Assembly (NCBI GenBank): GCA_902729315.2
Contig: LR746264.1
Span: 5,233,878 to 5,297,877, forward strand
Direction: 5' to 3'
Source of the DNA: Spirodela intermedia
Taxonomy: Eukaryota > Streptophyta > Magnoliopsida > Alismatales > Araceae
DNA: 64,000 bases
Part shown: positions 1 through 12,931 of the stretch, piece after piece
How positions within the stretch are numbered: position 1 is the stretch's first letter
How the letters are laid out: each line of letters starts with the position of its first letter
The notes under the pieces: generated by a model
Told to the model about the DNA's origin: nothing
The model's database searches: none
What the model saw: the letters and a program-made list of their open reading frames with translations, nothing else
Made by a program: the position numbers and the translations under genes

Positions 1-1248
1 GTGTTGATTGATGGTACCCCGTAAATAATACCACCTATTATTATTATTATCATCCTGTCATTTTCTGGTTATGAAAAATAAGATGTTTATTATTATTTTT
101 TGTCACGTAATTGTCCCCGATCATCCTCTCTCTCTCTCTCTCCCCCTTTCCCTGAAGTATACGTGCCCCGTGGAGAATCGGATGGGCTTTTTCCGCCCGG
201 TCCGGGTTTGGGAGGAGTAGTCCACGCGTCAGGAGAATCGGATGGGCTTTTTACGAGATTTCTCTGTGGCCCGGGCTGGCCACTAGCCTGGCAAAAGATT
301 GCTGGGCCCGGGGGGGCTGGCTCAGAAAAGCCCAAAGCCCGGGCCCGTTTGAAACAACGGTAACCGGACAGCGAATATAATTTTCGTACAATAATAAACT
401 AATATACCGGGGCGTTTGTAGGAGAAGGGTCGTAAATCAGGCACCAAAGCGAGAATGGGGACAAGAATAATAACAAAAGTTCGAGGGTTAAGGTAATTAA
501 TTTCCCGACAGGGACAGACGGAACTGACAGCGGATGGCACGGGTTACCGTCCCGGCTGAGGTTTTTGTTTTTTCGTGTGGTCTCTTCAACGGCCGCCGTT
601 TGGGACATTTGTACAAGAAAATATTAATCACGGGGAGTATTTGCAAAAGTCGGGAACTACTGGGGGGGGGGGAAACGGCGAATGCCTAAAGATAAAGTGG
701 AAAATTATTTAAATAATTATTTTTTAAGGGTCTAATCTGAAAATTTGCAGGCCTTTAACGGCCACTCTTAATGACTCAATCAATACCACGATCATCCGCT
801 AAAACAGAAGGAAATCATTACACGCGGGTCTCCACTCTGAGCTGACTTTTCTTTGTTGCTCTCCCCCTCCCCCCCCCCCCTTTGCCCTCTTTACGTCTCT
901 CTCTCCCATCTCTCTCTCTCCTCTCTCTCCGCTTTCTCTCTCTTTTTTCTCTCTCTCGCTCTAGTTTCCTTTTCTGCTCGCCTTCTCCTGCCGGCTGTCT
1001 CCGTCCTTTCCTTTTTCTTCTTCCAGTTTTTTCTCTTCTACACGAATTTCCATAATTTCCGCGTTTGGCTTTTGTTTCTGATCTGATCCGGCAGTGGATG
1101 CCGCGCCGGATAGAAGTGATCGCCGGCATGGCGTGGGATAGGTGATGGTGGAGGGGGAGTCTAATCTCCAGTTTGCAACTTGGAAATCTCCCTTTCTCGC
1201 TCTCCATCGGGGTCTCTCTGTTTCGCGCTGCCGGTCGTGAGTTGGGTG
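1..1248 (+). promoter_or_regulatory. Upstream region and CT-rich leader of the PBL27-like kinase
   Basis: No convincing coding region is seen here. From about 850 to 1010 the + strand is almost pure pyrimidine, with C runs and repeated CT, which is typical of a plant 5' leader or a GAGA-factor target. The kinase start codon follows at 1249. The exact transcription start cannot be placed. Positions 1-850 are AT/GC mixed spacer with two near-identical short segments around 175-190 and 235-250 that share the string GGAGAATCGGATGGGCTTTT. Confidence 0.5.
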
Positions 1249-4200
1249 ATGGGCTGCTTCCCGTGCTTCGGATCGTCAGAGCAAGTGAAGGAAAGGAGGA
1301 ACGAGGTGAAGGCCGGAGGCGATTCGAAGAAGGATCCTTCGTCTACGGCACCGTCTTCTCACCATGCGGCCAGAGTTGGCTCCGGTATTTCGGCTTCCCT
1401 TTTAATGTCCATCTCGTCGAGGTGTGAGAATTTTGGTCTGCAAATTAAGCATCCGCGGAAGGCCTTGCAAGTGACGCGACGTGTGTGTTCTCTGCTAATA
1501 TTTTAGTACTGTACCTGCAAATGCTGTTGGTCAGATCCGTGTGGAAATTATCCTTTTATTTGATTTCCTGGATGATTGTTGGACGGTGGATGCTTTCAAC
1601 TCGTAAGTCGTTCCTCGGTCCCTCAAGTTTGCATCTCTACGGTGGTTATTTGATGATCGTCGCTCTGAGGCTGGACTCTCTATCTTTTCAATACGTTTCT
1701 CTGCCTCCTCCAAATGCATGTAGATATGGCTTGCTAACTTCTTCTTTTTTGCAGAAAAATTAAAGTCACGGAGTGGTACAGAGACGAGGAAAGAAACACC
1801 AGTGCCGAAAGATGGCCCAACACACATTGCTGCCCAGATCTTTACTTTTCGTGAGCTTGCAGCCGCTACGAAGAATTTCAGACAAGAGTCCCTTCTGGGG
1901 GAAGGGGGTTTTGGTCGTGTATATAAAGGTCGGTTGGAGAGCACTGGGCAGGTTAGATTTCTGGATAGGACTTGGCTCTTTTAATCGATCATTTAATTAT
2001 TGTTCTCCTCCCAAAAAATGGACAATTATATCTGCTCTACAAATTTTCTATTACAGATCCGATATCTTAGAATGAGATTAAAAAAAAAGGTGCACTTTAT
2101 TTGGCTGGCAGGTGGTTGCGGTGAAACAGCTTGACAGGAATGGCCTTCAAGGCAATCGAGAATTTTTGGTAGAGGTGCTCATGTTAAGCCTCTTGCATCA
2201 CCCTAATCTGGTCAATTTGATTGGCTACTGTGCTGATGGAGACCAACGCCTCTTGGTATATGAGTTTATGCCTTTGGGATCTCTGGAAGATCATTTGCAC
2301 GGTTAGGTCCATACCTTCCTGTATTTTAGATATTCACCAGGCTCTGGACGTATTCATCTTCATGCATAAAGAACGGCGTCTTTGACATTATCATGGTTGG
2401 ATTACTTCTCCTGTTCGCACACTTGTCCTTGTAAACAAATTGTGATGTTTCACTAGGGAAAACACATTGTTCTGTGTTATGATTTTAAATTGATTAATAA
2501 TTACCTTGATTTTTTTCCTTCAGGGATGCTAGAGGAGCCCAATACTTATTTGGAAGAAAAATGAAACTGATCTGTAAAAATTAATCAATATATTAGATGA
2601 GATCAACCAATATAGATAGGAATGCAGAAGTAGAACCAGAGTTGCCGACTTCATAGTTTTTCATAAGAGATGCCATAGTCTTGTACTATCTCTCTGTTAT
2701 TAAATTTCTCAAATTCATGTCTATACACTTTTTTTAAAAAATTCCTCACAAGCACCAATAGGCGACTGACAAAAAGGATGGTAGCATGGGCTTAGTGCCA
2801 GTAACAATATCCTTGCGCATCATTTCATGATTCAAAATGTCTATTCGAAGCCAGGTTGATGGGACGACTTTTACTGTCTATGTTTTCTCAGTGGTTGATC
2901 AAATCCCATTAAATTAGGGATCTGTTGATGGAGAGCGAGTTAATTATTAAAGTTTTTCCCTGGTGCGAACCGCCACAGACAGTTTGTTTACAGTAGGATT
3001 ATTGGACATTGAGCCTCTATTCTTATCACTTATGCGAGGGATCTGAGGTTCTTTGACGATAAATTGATGTAAATAGATTTGGTTTTTTTCATTGACTACT
3101 CATCATCTTTTAAATTATTGATCCATGGACAATCAGTGTAGGAAAACATAATTTCACTTTGTGGTCACGGTATAAACACCGTCAAAAAGGTTGAAAGACT
3201 TCCATATATTGCATCCAATTTCCCAGGCCTCAAAGGAAACAAAACATGGCTTGCAATAACCTCATAACACAAGTTTTCCTCTTTTCCATGCTGCCGACTC
3301 ATTTGTGTAATTTTTTATGGAGAAAATTAATTTTTCGCACCTTAAATGATGAGAGGGTTTGTCTTGGGTTCATACTTATTTTCCTTTTGGTATTGATGGC
3401 AGTAGCATCTGTCAATATGTGATGAATGAATTAATTATCATAATGTGACTACGATTTTATATGCGTGCTTTAGAGGAGACTAATTCCAGATTGTTTAGGG
3501 AATCCTAAGAAGTTGAGTCAGTGGTTATAACTCAGAGAGATTGGGCATTATTAGCGTCAGTGATAGTTTTTGATGATGATATTGATGATTTCCTTGATGT
3601 TGGATATCTGTCGTTATAGTTTTGTGATGCTTCCTGGTGGAGATACTGTGTTTCCCTTTACTTTGCGAACTCTCTGAATCTTCTTTCCTCTTGTTCAACT
3701 TTTTTGTAACAGGGGATGTGTCTTATAGCTGATTCTCTATTTTACCTTTGGGATTCCAGATACAGATTTCTGCAAATTGGCTAGTGTAATGCGAATAATT
3801 GCATCAATGAGTGATAGAAAAACACTACCCTTTCCTAAAAAAATATTACCTCCATTGAGATTGTTTTTGTAAAGATCTAGAGATCCAGAAACGAAAAGAA
3901 AAGAAAAAACTTGAAGCTTTTAAAAAAAGAGGAAAGTAAAATCCTAATAATTTCGAACTTGTACCCCCATAATTTGTGCTTCTAGGGCTTGTACTTATCA
4001 ATCTGCTTAACCTGCTGAACTTATGATTTTGAGTTCCTTGAATTATTCCTGGAAGTTTCCTCTATAAAGACAATGCTGTTGTCTTCCACCAATTCGACTT
4101 GTATTCGTTCTTTTTTATGGGGATAAATGGCACATAGGTGGCATTGAATAATTTAATTGAAGTAGATTTCTTGGAATTCTCTAATCACCGCCTGCAGCTA

Positions 4201-6625
4201 GCTCATCTTGAATGATATCCAAAAACATCGGTATAAATCCGGAGAAATCGATGGCAGTCCTTGCATCTCTTACTCCATCATAAATCTATCCTATCAATAC
4301 ATGGCCATTTTGATTGTCCATCTTGTTTTGAAGCTCATTGATGTTGTGAAGAATTCCCATTCGGTTCTTATTTTCCCCAGACGCTAGCTTGTCACCCTCC
4401 AGGAAGCGTTCCTTCCAAGGGAAATCAATGTTTTTCTCCTACCTTTGCCACCTTGGTCTCTCTCATGGGGATCAAAAGGAATTGAAATTGGTCGGATAAG
4501 CTATGCCCCCTTTGCAACGTCTTTCAATTGTTTTTCTCCAGATAAGGTGTTCCGTTGCATTAATATCATGGATTCCGTAGTCAGCAGGGGAAAACCTACA
4601 AACCATTCAGTACATTTCTAAGCTCCATAGACATGTTTAGTTATCCATTACCGTAATACTCAAAGTGATGGCAAGCTACTCGAAGTTCCCCCCTTTGCGA
4701 CTGTGTCTTTCATTGATTCAGGCACCCTCTACTTTGTCTTGTGGAGGCGAATCGAATCTAATTTCATATTGGACAATACAACTGTCCAATATGAGGCCTC
4801 CTATTGGCCACCCACCTTCAAAAGGTATATCCTAGCCAGTTAGAACCAGACAGAAAACCTTTTCTCTCCCTTAACTACAGCAATATCCAGTGATCACCGA
4901 CGGTAGGAGAAAAACCTTTTTTTCATTGAACATCCTTAATTAATATGGTGGCATTCATTAAGCTTTCCCATTTGAGCATTCTTTATCTTCTATTGTCTGC
5001 TTCCTTGTCCATAACTCACCACATCTACTTAATCATTAGCACCCGCCATGTCTGCATCCAAGAAGGATCTGTCTTCATGGGTGGCTGGAAAGGTAGCTTC
5101 TCATATTTCTTGCTTTCCTCATAGTTTCTTGTGTCCAACCCGATGCCTCCCCTTGTTCTTCTAGTGTTCAGCAGAATGGCCACAATCATTGTTATTCTTC
5201 CCGAAGCTTTAAATACGCCAAATTCATCTTGTGAGGAAGATTTCGAATTGATTTCAATCGTCGTATGCAATCTAGTGCTCCGTTGCCCATCAGATTTTCA
5301 TCATATTATTCGAGGGGTTTAGTGAAAATACCTTTTCACTGTATTCTCTGTGTATCTGCGTGGCCTTATTTCCCTGTCTTTCTCATTAGATATTCCGCCT
5401 GACAAGGAGCCGCTGGACTGGAACACAAGGATGAAGATCGCAGCTGGTGCAGCTAAAGGGTTAGAGTACTTGCACGACAAAGCAAATCCGCCAGTGATCT
5501 ACAGGGACTTTAAATCATCTAATATTTTACTTGATGAGGGATTTCACCCCAAACTCTCTGATTTTGGGCTTGCGAAACTCGGCCCGGTTGGCGACAAGAC
5601 TCATGTCTCCACACGGGTAATGGGAACGTACGGCTACTGTGCGCCAGAGTATGCAATGACTGGGCAGCTCACGCTGAAGTCGGATGTGTACAGCTTCGGT
5701 GTGGTCCTCCTTGAATTGATCACAGGGCGCAAGGCGATTGACAATGCGAGGGCGGCCGGGGAGCACAATCTTGTCGCATGGGTATGCCTCTGTTTGCCAT
5801 TATTAGCATCTTATTCTCCTCCACTGGTCAATTTAGATGGCTGCATGGATCAAGAAACACATCTCATCTGAAGATCATGTCTGATGGTGGTCTTTACTTC
5901 AATGGGAAAGATTTTTAATAATATCATTTTTATACAATTTTTCAAGACTTGTTATAAGGGACAAAGTATAATTTATTTTTTATTTTTTTATTTTTTAAAA
6001 CTTTCATCAGGCTCGTCCGCTGTTCAAAGACAGGAGGAAGTTTCCCAAGATGGCAGATCCGCTGCTGCAAAGTCGGTATCCAATGCGCGGCCTGTACCAA
6101 GCTCTAGCGGTCGCCGCCATGTGCCTGCAGGAGCAGGCGGCGACTCGACCGCTCATCGGAGACGTCGTGACGGCGCTCTCCTACTTGGCCTCGCAGTCGT
6201 ATGATCCAAATGCTGCCGCCGCCCACAACAGCAGGACGGGCCCTTCAACACCGAGGGTCAGAGAAGACTGGAAGAGCCTCAGTGTGGGAGCCGACAGCCA
6301 GCTGGCAGGCTTTTCCCCATCTAGAAACTCCCCAGATTTCAGGAAGAGGGACATCACCAGGGGAGTCAGCTTTGGCGCGGAGGTGGGCAGGGGCGAGCTC
6401 GGTGGCGGCTCTGGGAGAAAGTCTGTCCTTGCGGACGACTTGGAGGGCCAAGAATCTCAGAGGGACAGCCCCATGAATGCTCCAAAGGCGAGGAACGGTG
6501 CCAAGAACATCAACAGAGATATGGACAGAGAACGGGCGATTGCAGAGGCGAAGGTCTGGGGCGAGAATTGGAGGGACAGGAGGCACACAAATGCTCAGGG
6601 AAGCTTCGACAGCACACACGAGTAG
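1249..6625 (+). CDS. PBL27: PBL27-like receptor-like cytoplasmic kinase (RLCK class VII)
   Basis: Serine/threonine kinase of about 509 residues. Exons: 1249-1384, 1755-1951, 2112-2301, 5390-5781 and 6011-6625; phases join without a stop. The start was chosen because the protein then opens MGCFPCFG, an N-myristoylation/palmitoylation signal expected of a membrane-attached RLCK. Visible kinase features are the glycine loop [11 protein letters not shown], lysine 116 in VAVK, catalytic D214 in YRDFK, DFG at 232-234 and the activation segment ending in [10 protein letters not shown]. The tail carries WGENWRDRR, as I recall for Arabidopsis PBL27 (At5g18610), whose length (about 513) also matches. 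In Arabidopsis PBL27 is phosphorylated by CERK1 after chitin sensing and activates MAPKKK5; that role is inferred here by orthology. Intron 3 is unusually long at 3.1 kb. The lipase downstream lies on the opposite strand and converges with it. Confidence 0.95.
2302..5389 (+). other. Long third intron of the PBL27-like gene
   Basis: This 3,088-base AT-rich intron lies between the exon ending in DHLH and the exon opening IPPDKEP. It holds no exon-like sequence of the kinase. The stretch from about 4200 to 5300 has a less skewed base composition and short open frames on the minus strand, which may be a decayed mobile element. I could not recognise any domain. Confidence 0.6.
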
Positions 6626-6824
6626 GGGAAACACCTCGCCCTTTTGCCAGGCACACTCGCGCAGTCCAGCCCTGTCTCGCGGGTCCATCACAGAAGAGGA
6701 AGATGATGATATGAAGAAGCGACCGCTGTTGAAGAGGAAGAAGAAGAAAAAGCAGGAGAAGAAGGAGAGGACGAGGAGGAGGAGCTCCCACGCATGTTCA
6801 TTCCCGGTTAGGTTTTCCTGACAG

Positions 6825-6830
6825 AATAAA
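6825..6830 (+). terminator. Polyadenylation signal of the PBL27-like gene
   Basis: An AATAAA lies about 200 bases after the kinase stop codon. It follows a purine-rich 3' untranslated stretch (about 6700-6785, mostly GA). Spacing fits a plant polyadenylation signal, although plants use this signal loosely. Confidence 0.45.
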
Positions 6831-7070
6831 GTGTTGAATCTCTTTCATTGTGCAGTCGCTGCTCGTCACAGATCGGATGGAATCTCCGGTGGGTGGGTGG
6901 GTGGGTGTTCTACGAATCAGTCCAGTGCCTCTGTGGCCAACAAAACCGATCAAGTAAGTGCCCCCTGTATATGATTATTTAGGGGGAGATGCTGGGTAGC
7001 TCCGAGGTGTATAATTTTCACTCTGGGAACTTTTATGGGGCACCCCGACGCCGAATTATGCTCTCTTTTT

Positions 7071-7071
<1 letters not shown>

Positions 7072-7107
<36 letters not shown>
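7072..7107. repeat. (CT)n microsatellite
   Basis: About 18 uninterrupted CT units lie in the spacer between the kinase and the lipase. Nearby, 7235-7262 is a short CAGCT-type pentamer repeat. Confidence 0.9.
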
Positions 7108-7109
<2 letters not shown>

Positions 7110-7629
7110 TCCTGTTCACCATGAACCTAGGCCACCATAGGATATGCAGGGTGGGTGGTGGAGGGTTTGGGTTTGATTCGGAGACATATCCTTGCTGCTA
7201 TACGCGTTTATCTCATCTTATATGCTGATGAAGCTCCGCTCCGCTCAGCTCAGCTCAGCTCAGATGTGTTCATGTCCCGAGATTAACAGAGCCTGCCCTT
7301 CTCTGAGAATCGCCTGACCTGGGGACGAAATCTTCTTCCGAAATCATTGGAGCTCGAAAGAACCCTAATCAGAGCCCAACGTTCTTTCCTGTAAAGCTGG
7401 ATTCGCGGTAGCAATGGTGGGTTTCTGACTCCAAAGCTTCCGCCACACCCCCCCACCCACTCGCTCAAGAGCAGTGCCCGCTGACAGCAAGTCATTACTA
7501 CTTTAAAAACCCTAAATCCGCCGCCCCACTACACCACAAGAACAGCCATAGACAGCGAGCCCTGAGATGGTATGAAGCCCGTGGATTGCCCACTAAATGC
7601 ATACATAGATGCGTATAAAGAATAGGCTC

Positions 7630-7708
7630 CGAGTTCGGAGCGGCGTCTTTATGTACAGTCTTGGCCAAGAGCTCGGAGCGGAGTCTTTATGTACAGTCTT
7701 GGCGCAGA
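7630..7708. repeat. Tandem duplication of about 39 bases just 3' of the lipase
   Basis: Two adjacent copies (about 7631-7668 and 7669-7708) share the core GTCTTTATGTACAGTCTTGG, preceded by a CGGAGCGG string. They lie just past the lipase stop codon, probably within its 3' untranslated region. Confidence 0.8.
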
Positions 7709-7747
7709 GCACAGCTTCTCCCACCCTCTTGCGCGGAGGGGAGATCC

Positions 7748-10329
7748 TTAGGCGGTAGCGGCGGAGCCCGCGGGCGCCGCCCTGTATTGCCGGAGGGCCG
7801 CTGCAGGGTCTCTGGAGAAGACCAGGTTGCCGTCGGTGTCTGCCCGGAAGCCGACCGTTCCTGGGTTCATCACGATTCCACAGGAGGCCCACGTGGCGGC
7901 CTCCAGCTCGACGCCGAAGTACATCAGGTGGTCGGCGATGCTGGTGCCGGGAACGGACCTTGACCCAGAGAGACAAAAGATGAGAGAGAGGATATAATAG
8001 AGGATGAGAGAGAAGATAGTGGCAGCTACTAAGGGGGGGAAAGATGAGAGAGAAGGTGAGCCAGACAGACAAGCGGTGTGAAAGATATAATAGAGGATGA
8101 GAGAGAAGATAATGGCAGCTAACTCCGGGGGGAAAAGATGAGAGAGAAGGTCAGCCAGAGAGACAAGACGTGGGGAAAGATGACAGAGAGAGGATGAGAG
8201 AGAAGGTAGTGGCAGCTGATAACGGGGTGGAAAAGATGAGAGAGAAGGTGAGCCAGAGAGAGCAGAGGAGGGAGAGGATGAGAGAGAAGATAATGGGAGA
8301 TAATAACGGGGGAGGAAAAGATGAGAGAAAAGGTGAGACAGGAGCCGCGGGGGGCTTCTTCCCCCATACCTGCTACACGATGGGTCTTCCCCGGAGCCGT
8401 CGCAGATCTTCTCCACCCGGTAGACGAGGCTGCCGAAGCCTATATTGTAAAGCCACACCTGAAATCATGTCGCAGCTTGCTATAAATAAATAATCAGATG
8501 CAATAATAATTTACATGGAAATCATGTGATTCCAACTCCAGCTCGATGAACACTGAAACATATTTATGCACCAATATGCGGAAATTATTATAAATATAAA
8601 AAGGGTTTCCAAATCTGTTTACCTCTTTCCAGACAGATCCAAAAATAGAATAAAATAAAAAAAATAATTATTTCCTCTTTTATCACCAAGTTTTAAACGT
8701 GTTTATAATATATGGCTGTGTATATTGTTAGGGCAACTGAAATATACTCAGCAGAACCCGCCAGCTTGACGAGAACAGCTAGCTGGGTGTTACCTCTCTC
8801 GGGAAGTGATGGTACGTCTTCTGGGGGAACATGGTGTAGTAGGGCGGTAAGTGTGGGACTATGTCACGTTCATGGATCACTCTGACAGCCTTCGGTACGT
8901 GTCTCTTGAAGTACGAAACAAAAACGCCGTTGCCGATCCGTGGTTGTCCAAATGTCATGAGCTGAACGTTGACCTCACCAAGGTTGACCTGGGTAGGAAG
9001 GATCGCAGAGCCACGTTAAATCAAAATCCAGCAGAAGGTCAACCGCATGCTGGGCAAAGTCAAAGTCAAATAAACACTAGCTGAGAGCGAGAAACATCAC
9101 GATGAGCTGGGGCTCGGGAAAAGAGTAGTGCAGTTTAAAGGATCGCCGAGCCACGTTAAATCAAAAACCAACAGAAGGTCAACCGTATGCTGGGCAAAGT
9201 CAAACAGAGCGAGATACGCTGGCACAAGTAAACACTAGCATCAAAGTACAAGCCGTGGTTCAACACGTCCGATGCCTAGGCCATGGATTGGAGTTAGACA
9301 GGAGAATATGACGCGGTTTTCTATAGAGAATTAGTAAGTAACGATCCAGTTTGGAGCGAATACTCAAGATAGCAGTTAATCCAGGAAAAGAAATATTTCA
9401 TGGATATGCCAGAATTAGTAAAACTGGGCCCATTCAAGTGCAGAGGTCCACTGGTTATCGACTCTAAGAACCCACCTGCTTAAACCAATCCAGAAAGCAA
9501 CAAAGCTCTTGAAGGAAAGCAATCAGTGCATATACGAGATAAACAATGAAGAAACAATCGAATATGAATGGAAGTTAAGCGATTTTTACAGCGAGATCAA
9601 GCGCACAAAAGGAAGCCATGGCTCCTCCCATTGAATGCCCGGTAACCATTATGCCAATGTTCCCATAGATCTTCTTGGCTCTTTGCACAGCAGTCAGAAT
9701 CCCAGGGCGTAGTGTTGTATTATGATAAGCAGAATAAAATCCATGGTGCACCTGAGAGGGATAAAAAAAGGATCACATGAACATGTATAATAAAGGTGCG
9801 TACGGGTGCTAGTAAGAATGAGACGAGAGAGGCTACAGACCATAGCATCAGAAACATCAGGGTAGTTCAGATCAAGTTGTTTCCAGAAAAGGTCTTCTAT
9901 CCAATTTTGTATGCTGTATGAGAAGAGAAAGTTAAAAAGAAAGAAATATCCCACACAATTATCCAAAAATATTTTCCAAGCATTAAATGCATAAATCCCA
10001 AATAAATCGATGATGTAAGTATTTTTCCTGTTGAAAGGGTTGGAACCATGCTAAATTACCCCCATAATAAAAGAAAGATAAACTGGTTCTGACCTGAAAA
10101 TGCAAAGATGAAATGTACATTCTGGAGATTAGTTAATTTTCTGCTTATACCTTTTCTTTCCAATAAACAAGACGCTTTCTAGAATCCTGACTAAAGGAAA
10201 AGAAATCCGAGTAGCTAGGGATGTAAAGGCCTAGATACTATTCATTAAGGAAGTCCCAGCCAAGCCTCTCATCTACTATTTCCTTCATTTTCTTCTTTGT
10301 CATTGAGGTGTTGGCAACCAGCCAGCCGC

Positions 10330-10367
<38 letters not shown>

Positions 10368-12931
10368 CCACACTCTGCGTATACAAATCTAATCAACACG
10401 TAGCGAATATGATAACCAGGTTCTGGAATCCGTTGTGACCGTCATTTTATGTAAAATTTTAACGAGGATTCAGCAACTTAATAATCAGGCCAATCATGTT
10501 GAGCAGCATAGTGCTAACTTACCAAGTAAAAGCCATATTTTTTAGATCAACTAAAATATTCACGATCAGAAAATATTTTCTCAAATCACCATTGCACAAA
10601 GACGATCGAATGGAAATAATCGCGATTGAAGTGAAATGAAAGTCATTTGAGATGATCTGGGCACAAGGAAGAAAGATTGACAAGATAACCTATTTACAAA
10701 TTTTATGACTGTCTTGGAGGGGGGTTCTTTGAGAATGTGATTTTTGACATGTTGATTCCTTTCTATCAGCTTGGAGGAATTTTTCCATCAAATAAAGGGA
10801 ATTGGTTTAGTCTGCCAAAGGTTGTTGCCGTCAAAAAGGAAACTGAAAATATCCCATAGAGAATCACATTAAAATTATTTTAATACAAAATTGTCACCAT
10901 TTTACACGTGCTAGATATATTTCAACATTTTACGATAATATAACAATTTAACACTTTATTTCTACCTGTGTTCTTGAGTACCCCTAAATGCAATTACGAT
11001 AGAGTTAAGATTCTCAGCTATTCCAACAAAAGCCTGCAACAGAAAGGATAATTATGTGAGATACTATGACAAGCGGATATTTATTATGATGAGTGGCGTT
11101 TATTGTTTGCATTAATAATGCCAAGAATCAAATTACCTGTAAACAGTTTTGAACATCAACAATCAACTCAATGATTTCAAAACCCTGTCCAGAGAAAAAA
11201 ATCAATAAAATCCATAAGACAGATGGGAACCAAAAATATTTTGCTTGAAAAGGCACATCACTGAATAGAAACATAAGATAGTTGCTCATAAATTAACCGA
11301 TTTAAAACGAGGAAAACAAAAGGTACCTCCGTTTTATCTTTACAACGCGAACAAGTCCAGGTAAACAGTTCAGTCAGGTCTGACATGTACACCTGCAAGA
11401 TGGAAGAGAAGTTTGGAAACATCTGAGTACAATTTTAGGTCAGAAATTTATTTGGTAACTAGTAAATATCTATGGGGTAATCAAAATTATCATAATAATA
11501 TTGGGGTTAACGAAACTTAGACAAAGTCAGTCCGACGAAAAGAAGCTGTGGCTATATTTATCAATTAAAAGAAAAATAAATGCGCAAATATGCGCCCAAG
11601 CCTTGTGAAGAAACTCACTGCTGAGGCATACTCCACAAGTATTGTAGCAAGAGTGTGATTGTAAATATCTGAATAGTCCTTATTCCTGACTTTAATATCT
11701 GTCACCAAAAAACATCATAAATATTAAAATCCAAAGAAAGTATTTCATGGGTATAATCACCAAGAGTGCAGTGCAGACATTGAATCGTGCACATGAAAGC
11801 CCGAAAAGGGGATGTACTCCCATTTTGAGCCTTTATCAAAACACGCCATTTCTCATGGAAAATTTATTCTTCTTTTGCACTTTTAGCTTTTTATGTAGAA
11901 GTTGAAGTCACTTACTTTCCCTCATCTATCTGGAAAAGAAGTCATGTTATAAGCAACCTCGTTTCATTTTCATATTGCCTAAAATGAATCGAAATGAAAG
12001 TATTGGGTAATCCTAGTGTAGCTAGGGAGGTACATTGTGGTCAGACAGGTACCAGATTCAGGTCGGTCGTATGTGTTATGACAACTGGTTGACATCGGGA
12101 GTCAACCAGATGTCGCCCCCACATTTTCCCAAACATGTGCTACAACATGCAGTCAGCTCGTTTAAAATAACATGGAGGTAAAAGTAGTTCCACCCTCACA
12201 AGAACACACAAGGTTTTTGTTGCAGATAGCTCCCAGCATAGAAATATCAACTTTTCTTAACTATCAATGGACGAAAAGATGGCCAAGTTGTTCCATCAAT
12301 GAACTGGTAGAAATAAATTAAATCACGTTGCCAATGCAATCCTGATTGATTCTTAAGTACCTGAAGCTCATTCAAACCCAAAAGTTTAAACCTTATTTTC
12401 ATTACGCATTTATTAAAATGTTATTGGAAACAGAACGATGAGTAATCCCCAACTTTCATGTTTGGCACTCACGACTATTATCCATCTCTTATTTTGGTCA
12501 AGCTGGCTCTCTGGAAGGTCAGTCCTCTATCCCAAACATAAATACTTTTTGCATAAGCATTGTACTATTTCCTACTGAAATCAAACATATAATCAAAGAT
12601 CTAAGATCAATTGATAAGCTTATGGTTCGATGCCTTTGCACAGGTCTCTCTACTTTGACCACACAACACCAGTCTGAATAGAGATCGAAAGCTCGGAGCA
12701 TCTTAAACCGCGGTAGTTCTTCGCGATTCAACATTTTCCGTTAAAACTTGGTCACTGATCATAGAAGTAACATGGAAAAAACTTGCACTATGCCCAAGTC
12801 GACATAGGAGAGGAAATGAGAAAGAGATGGAGGGAGAAGGGCAAGAGATGTGCTTAATTACCTCTCACCCCCGGGGCCACAAAGAAACAGCACATCAAAA
12901 TTGTCGCCCTCAACCATAGCGACCGCTCCAT
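7748..12931 (-). CDS. Secreted class 3 (fungal-type) lipase, alpha/beta hydrolase
   Basis: Ten exons in transcript order: 12931-12862, 11698-11619, 11392-11327, 11184-11137, 11033-10966, 9913-9841, 9751-9590, 8988-8794, 8458-8370 and 7958-7748. They total 1,062 bases (353 residues plus stop) and all phases agree. The protein starts with a hydrophobic signal peptide (MERSLWLRATILMCCFF), suggesting secretion or entry into the endomembrane system. The nucleophile elbow is GHSMGG with serine near residue 175; the other triad members are probably D231 in HERDIVPH and H294 in ADHLMYFG. AFRGTQEHS supplies the usual oxyanion-side motif. Length and motifs match the lipase class 3 family that in Arabidopsis includes At5g18630/At5g18640. 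The substrate is unknown; triacylglycerol or another lipid ester is likely. Its 3' end converges with the kinase gene. Confidence 0.93.
7965..8340. repeat. Dimeric minisatellite inside the last lipase intron
   Basis: About nine copies of a unit opening GATGAGAGAGAAG fill most of the 411-base intron 7959-8369. Two unit types alternate: one continues into GTGAGCCAGAGAGA, the other into a TGGCAGCTAA-like segment and a GGGGAAAA run. Together they form a higher-order unit of about 95 bases. In the transcript the array reads as a long pyrimidine tract just before the acceptor of the last exon. Confidence 0.85.
9000..9240. repeat. Direct repeat, 140-base offset, in a lipase intron
   Basis: The block from 9000 to about 9081 recurs from 9140 to about 9240 with a few substitutions and a short insertion. 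Shared landmarks are GAGCCACGTTAAATCAAAA, AGAAGGTCAACCG, GCTGGGCAAAGTCAAA and AACACTAGC. It lies in the intron between exons 8794-8988 and 9590-9751. Confidence 0.85.
10333..10363. repeat. (CT)n microsatellite in a lipase intron
   Basis: About 15 CT units lie between the exons at 9841-9913 and 10966-11033. Confidence 0.9.

Noticed and set aside
5025-5270. 81-codon minus-strand frame in intron 3 of the kinase, and a nearby frame at about 4320-4430
   Set aside because: Could be mobile-element debris but no reverse transcriptase, gag or transposase motif could be read.
7965-8340. Regularly spaced repeats that superficially resemble a CRISPR array
   Set aside because: Plant intron, variable-length units that are themselves repeats, no unique spacers and no cas genes.
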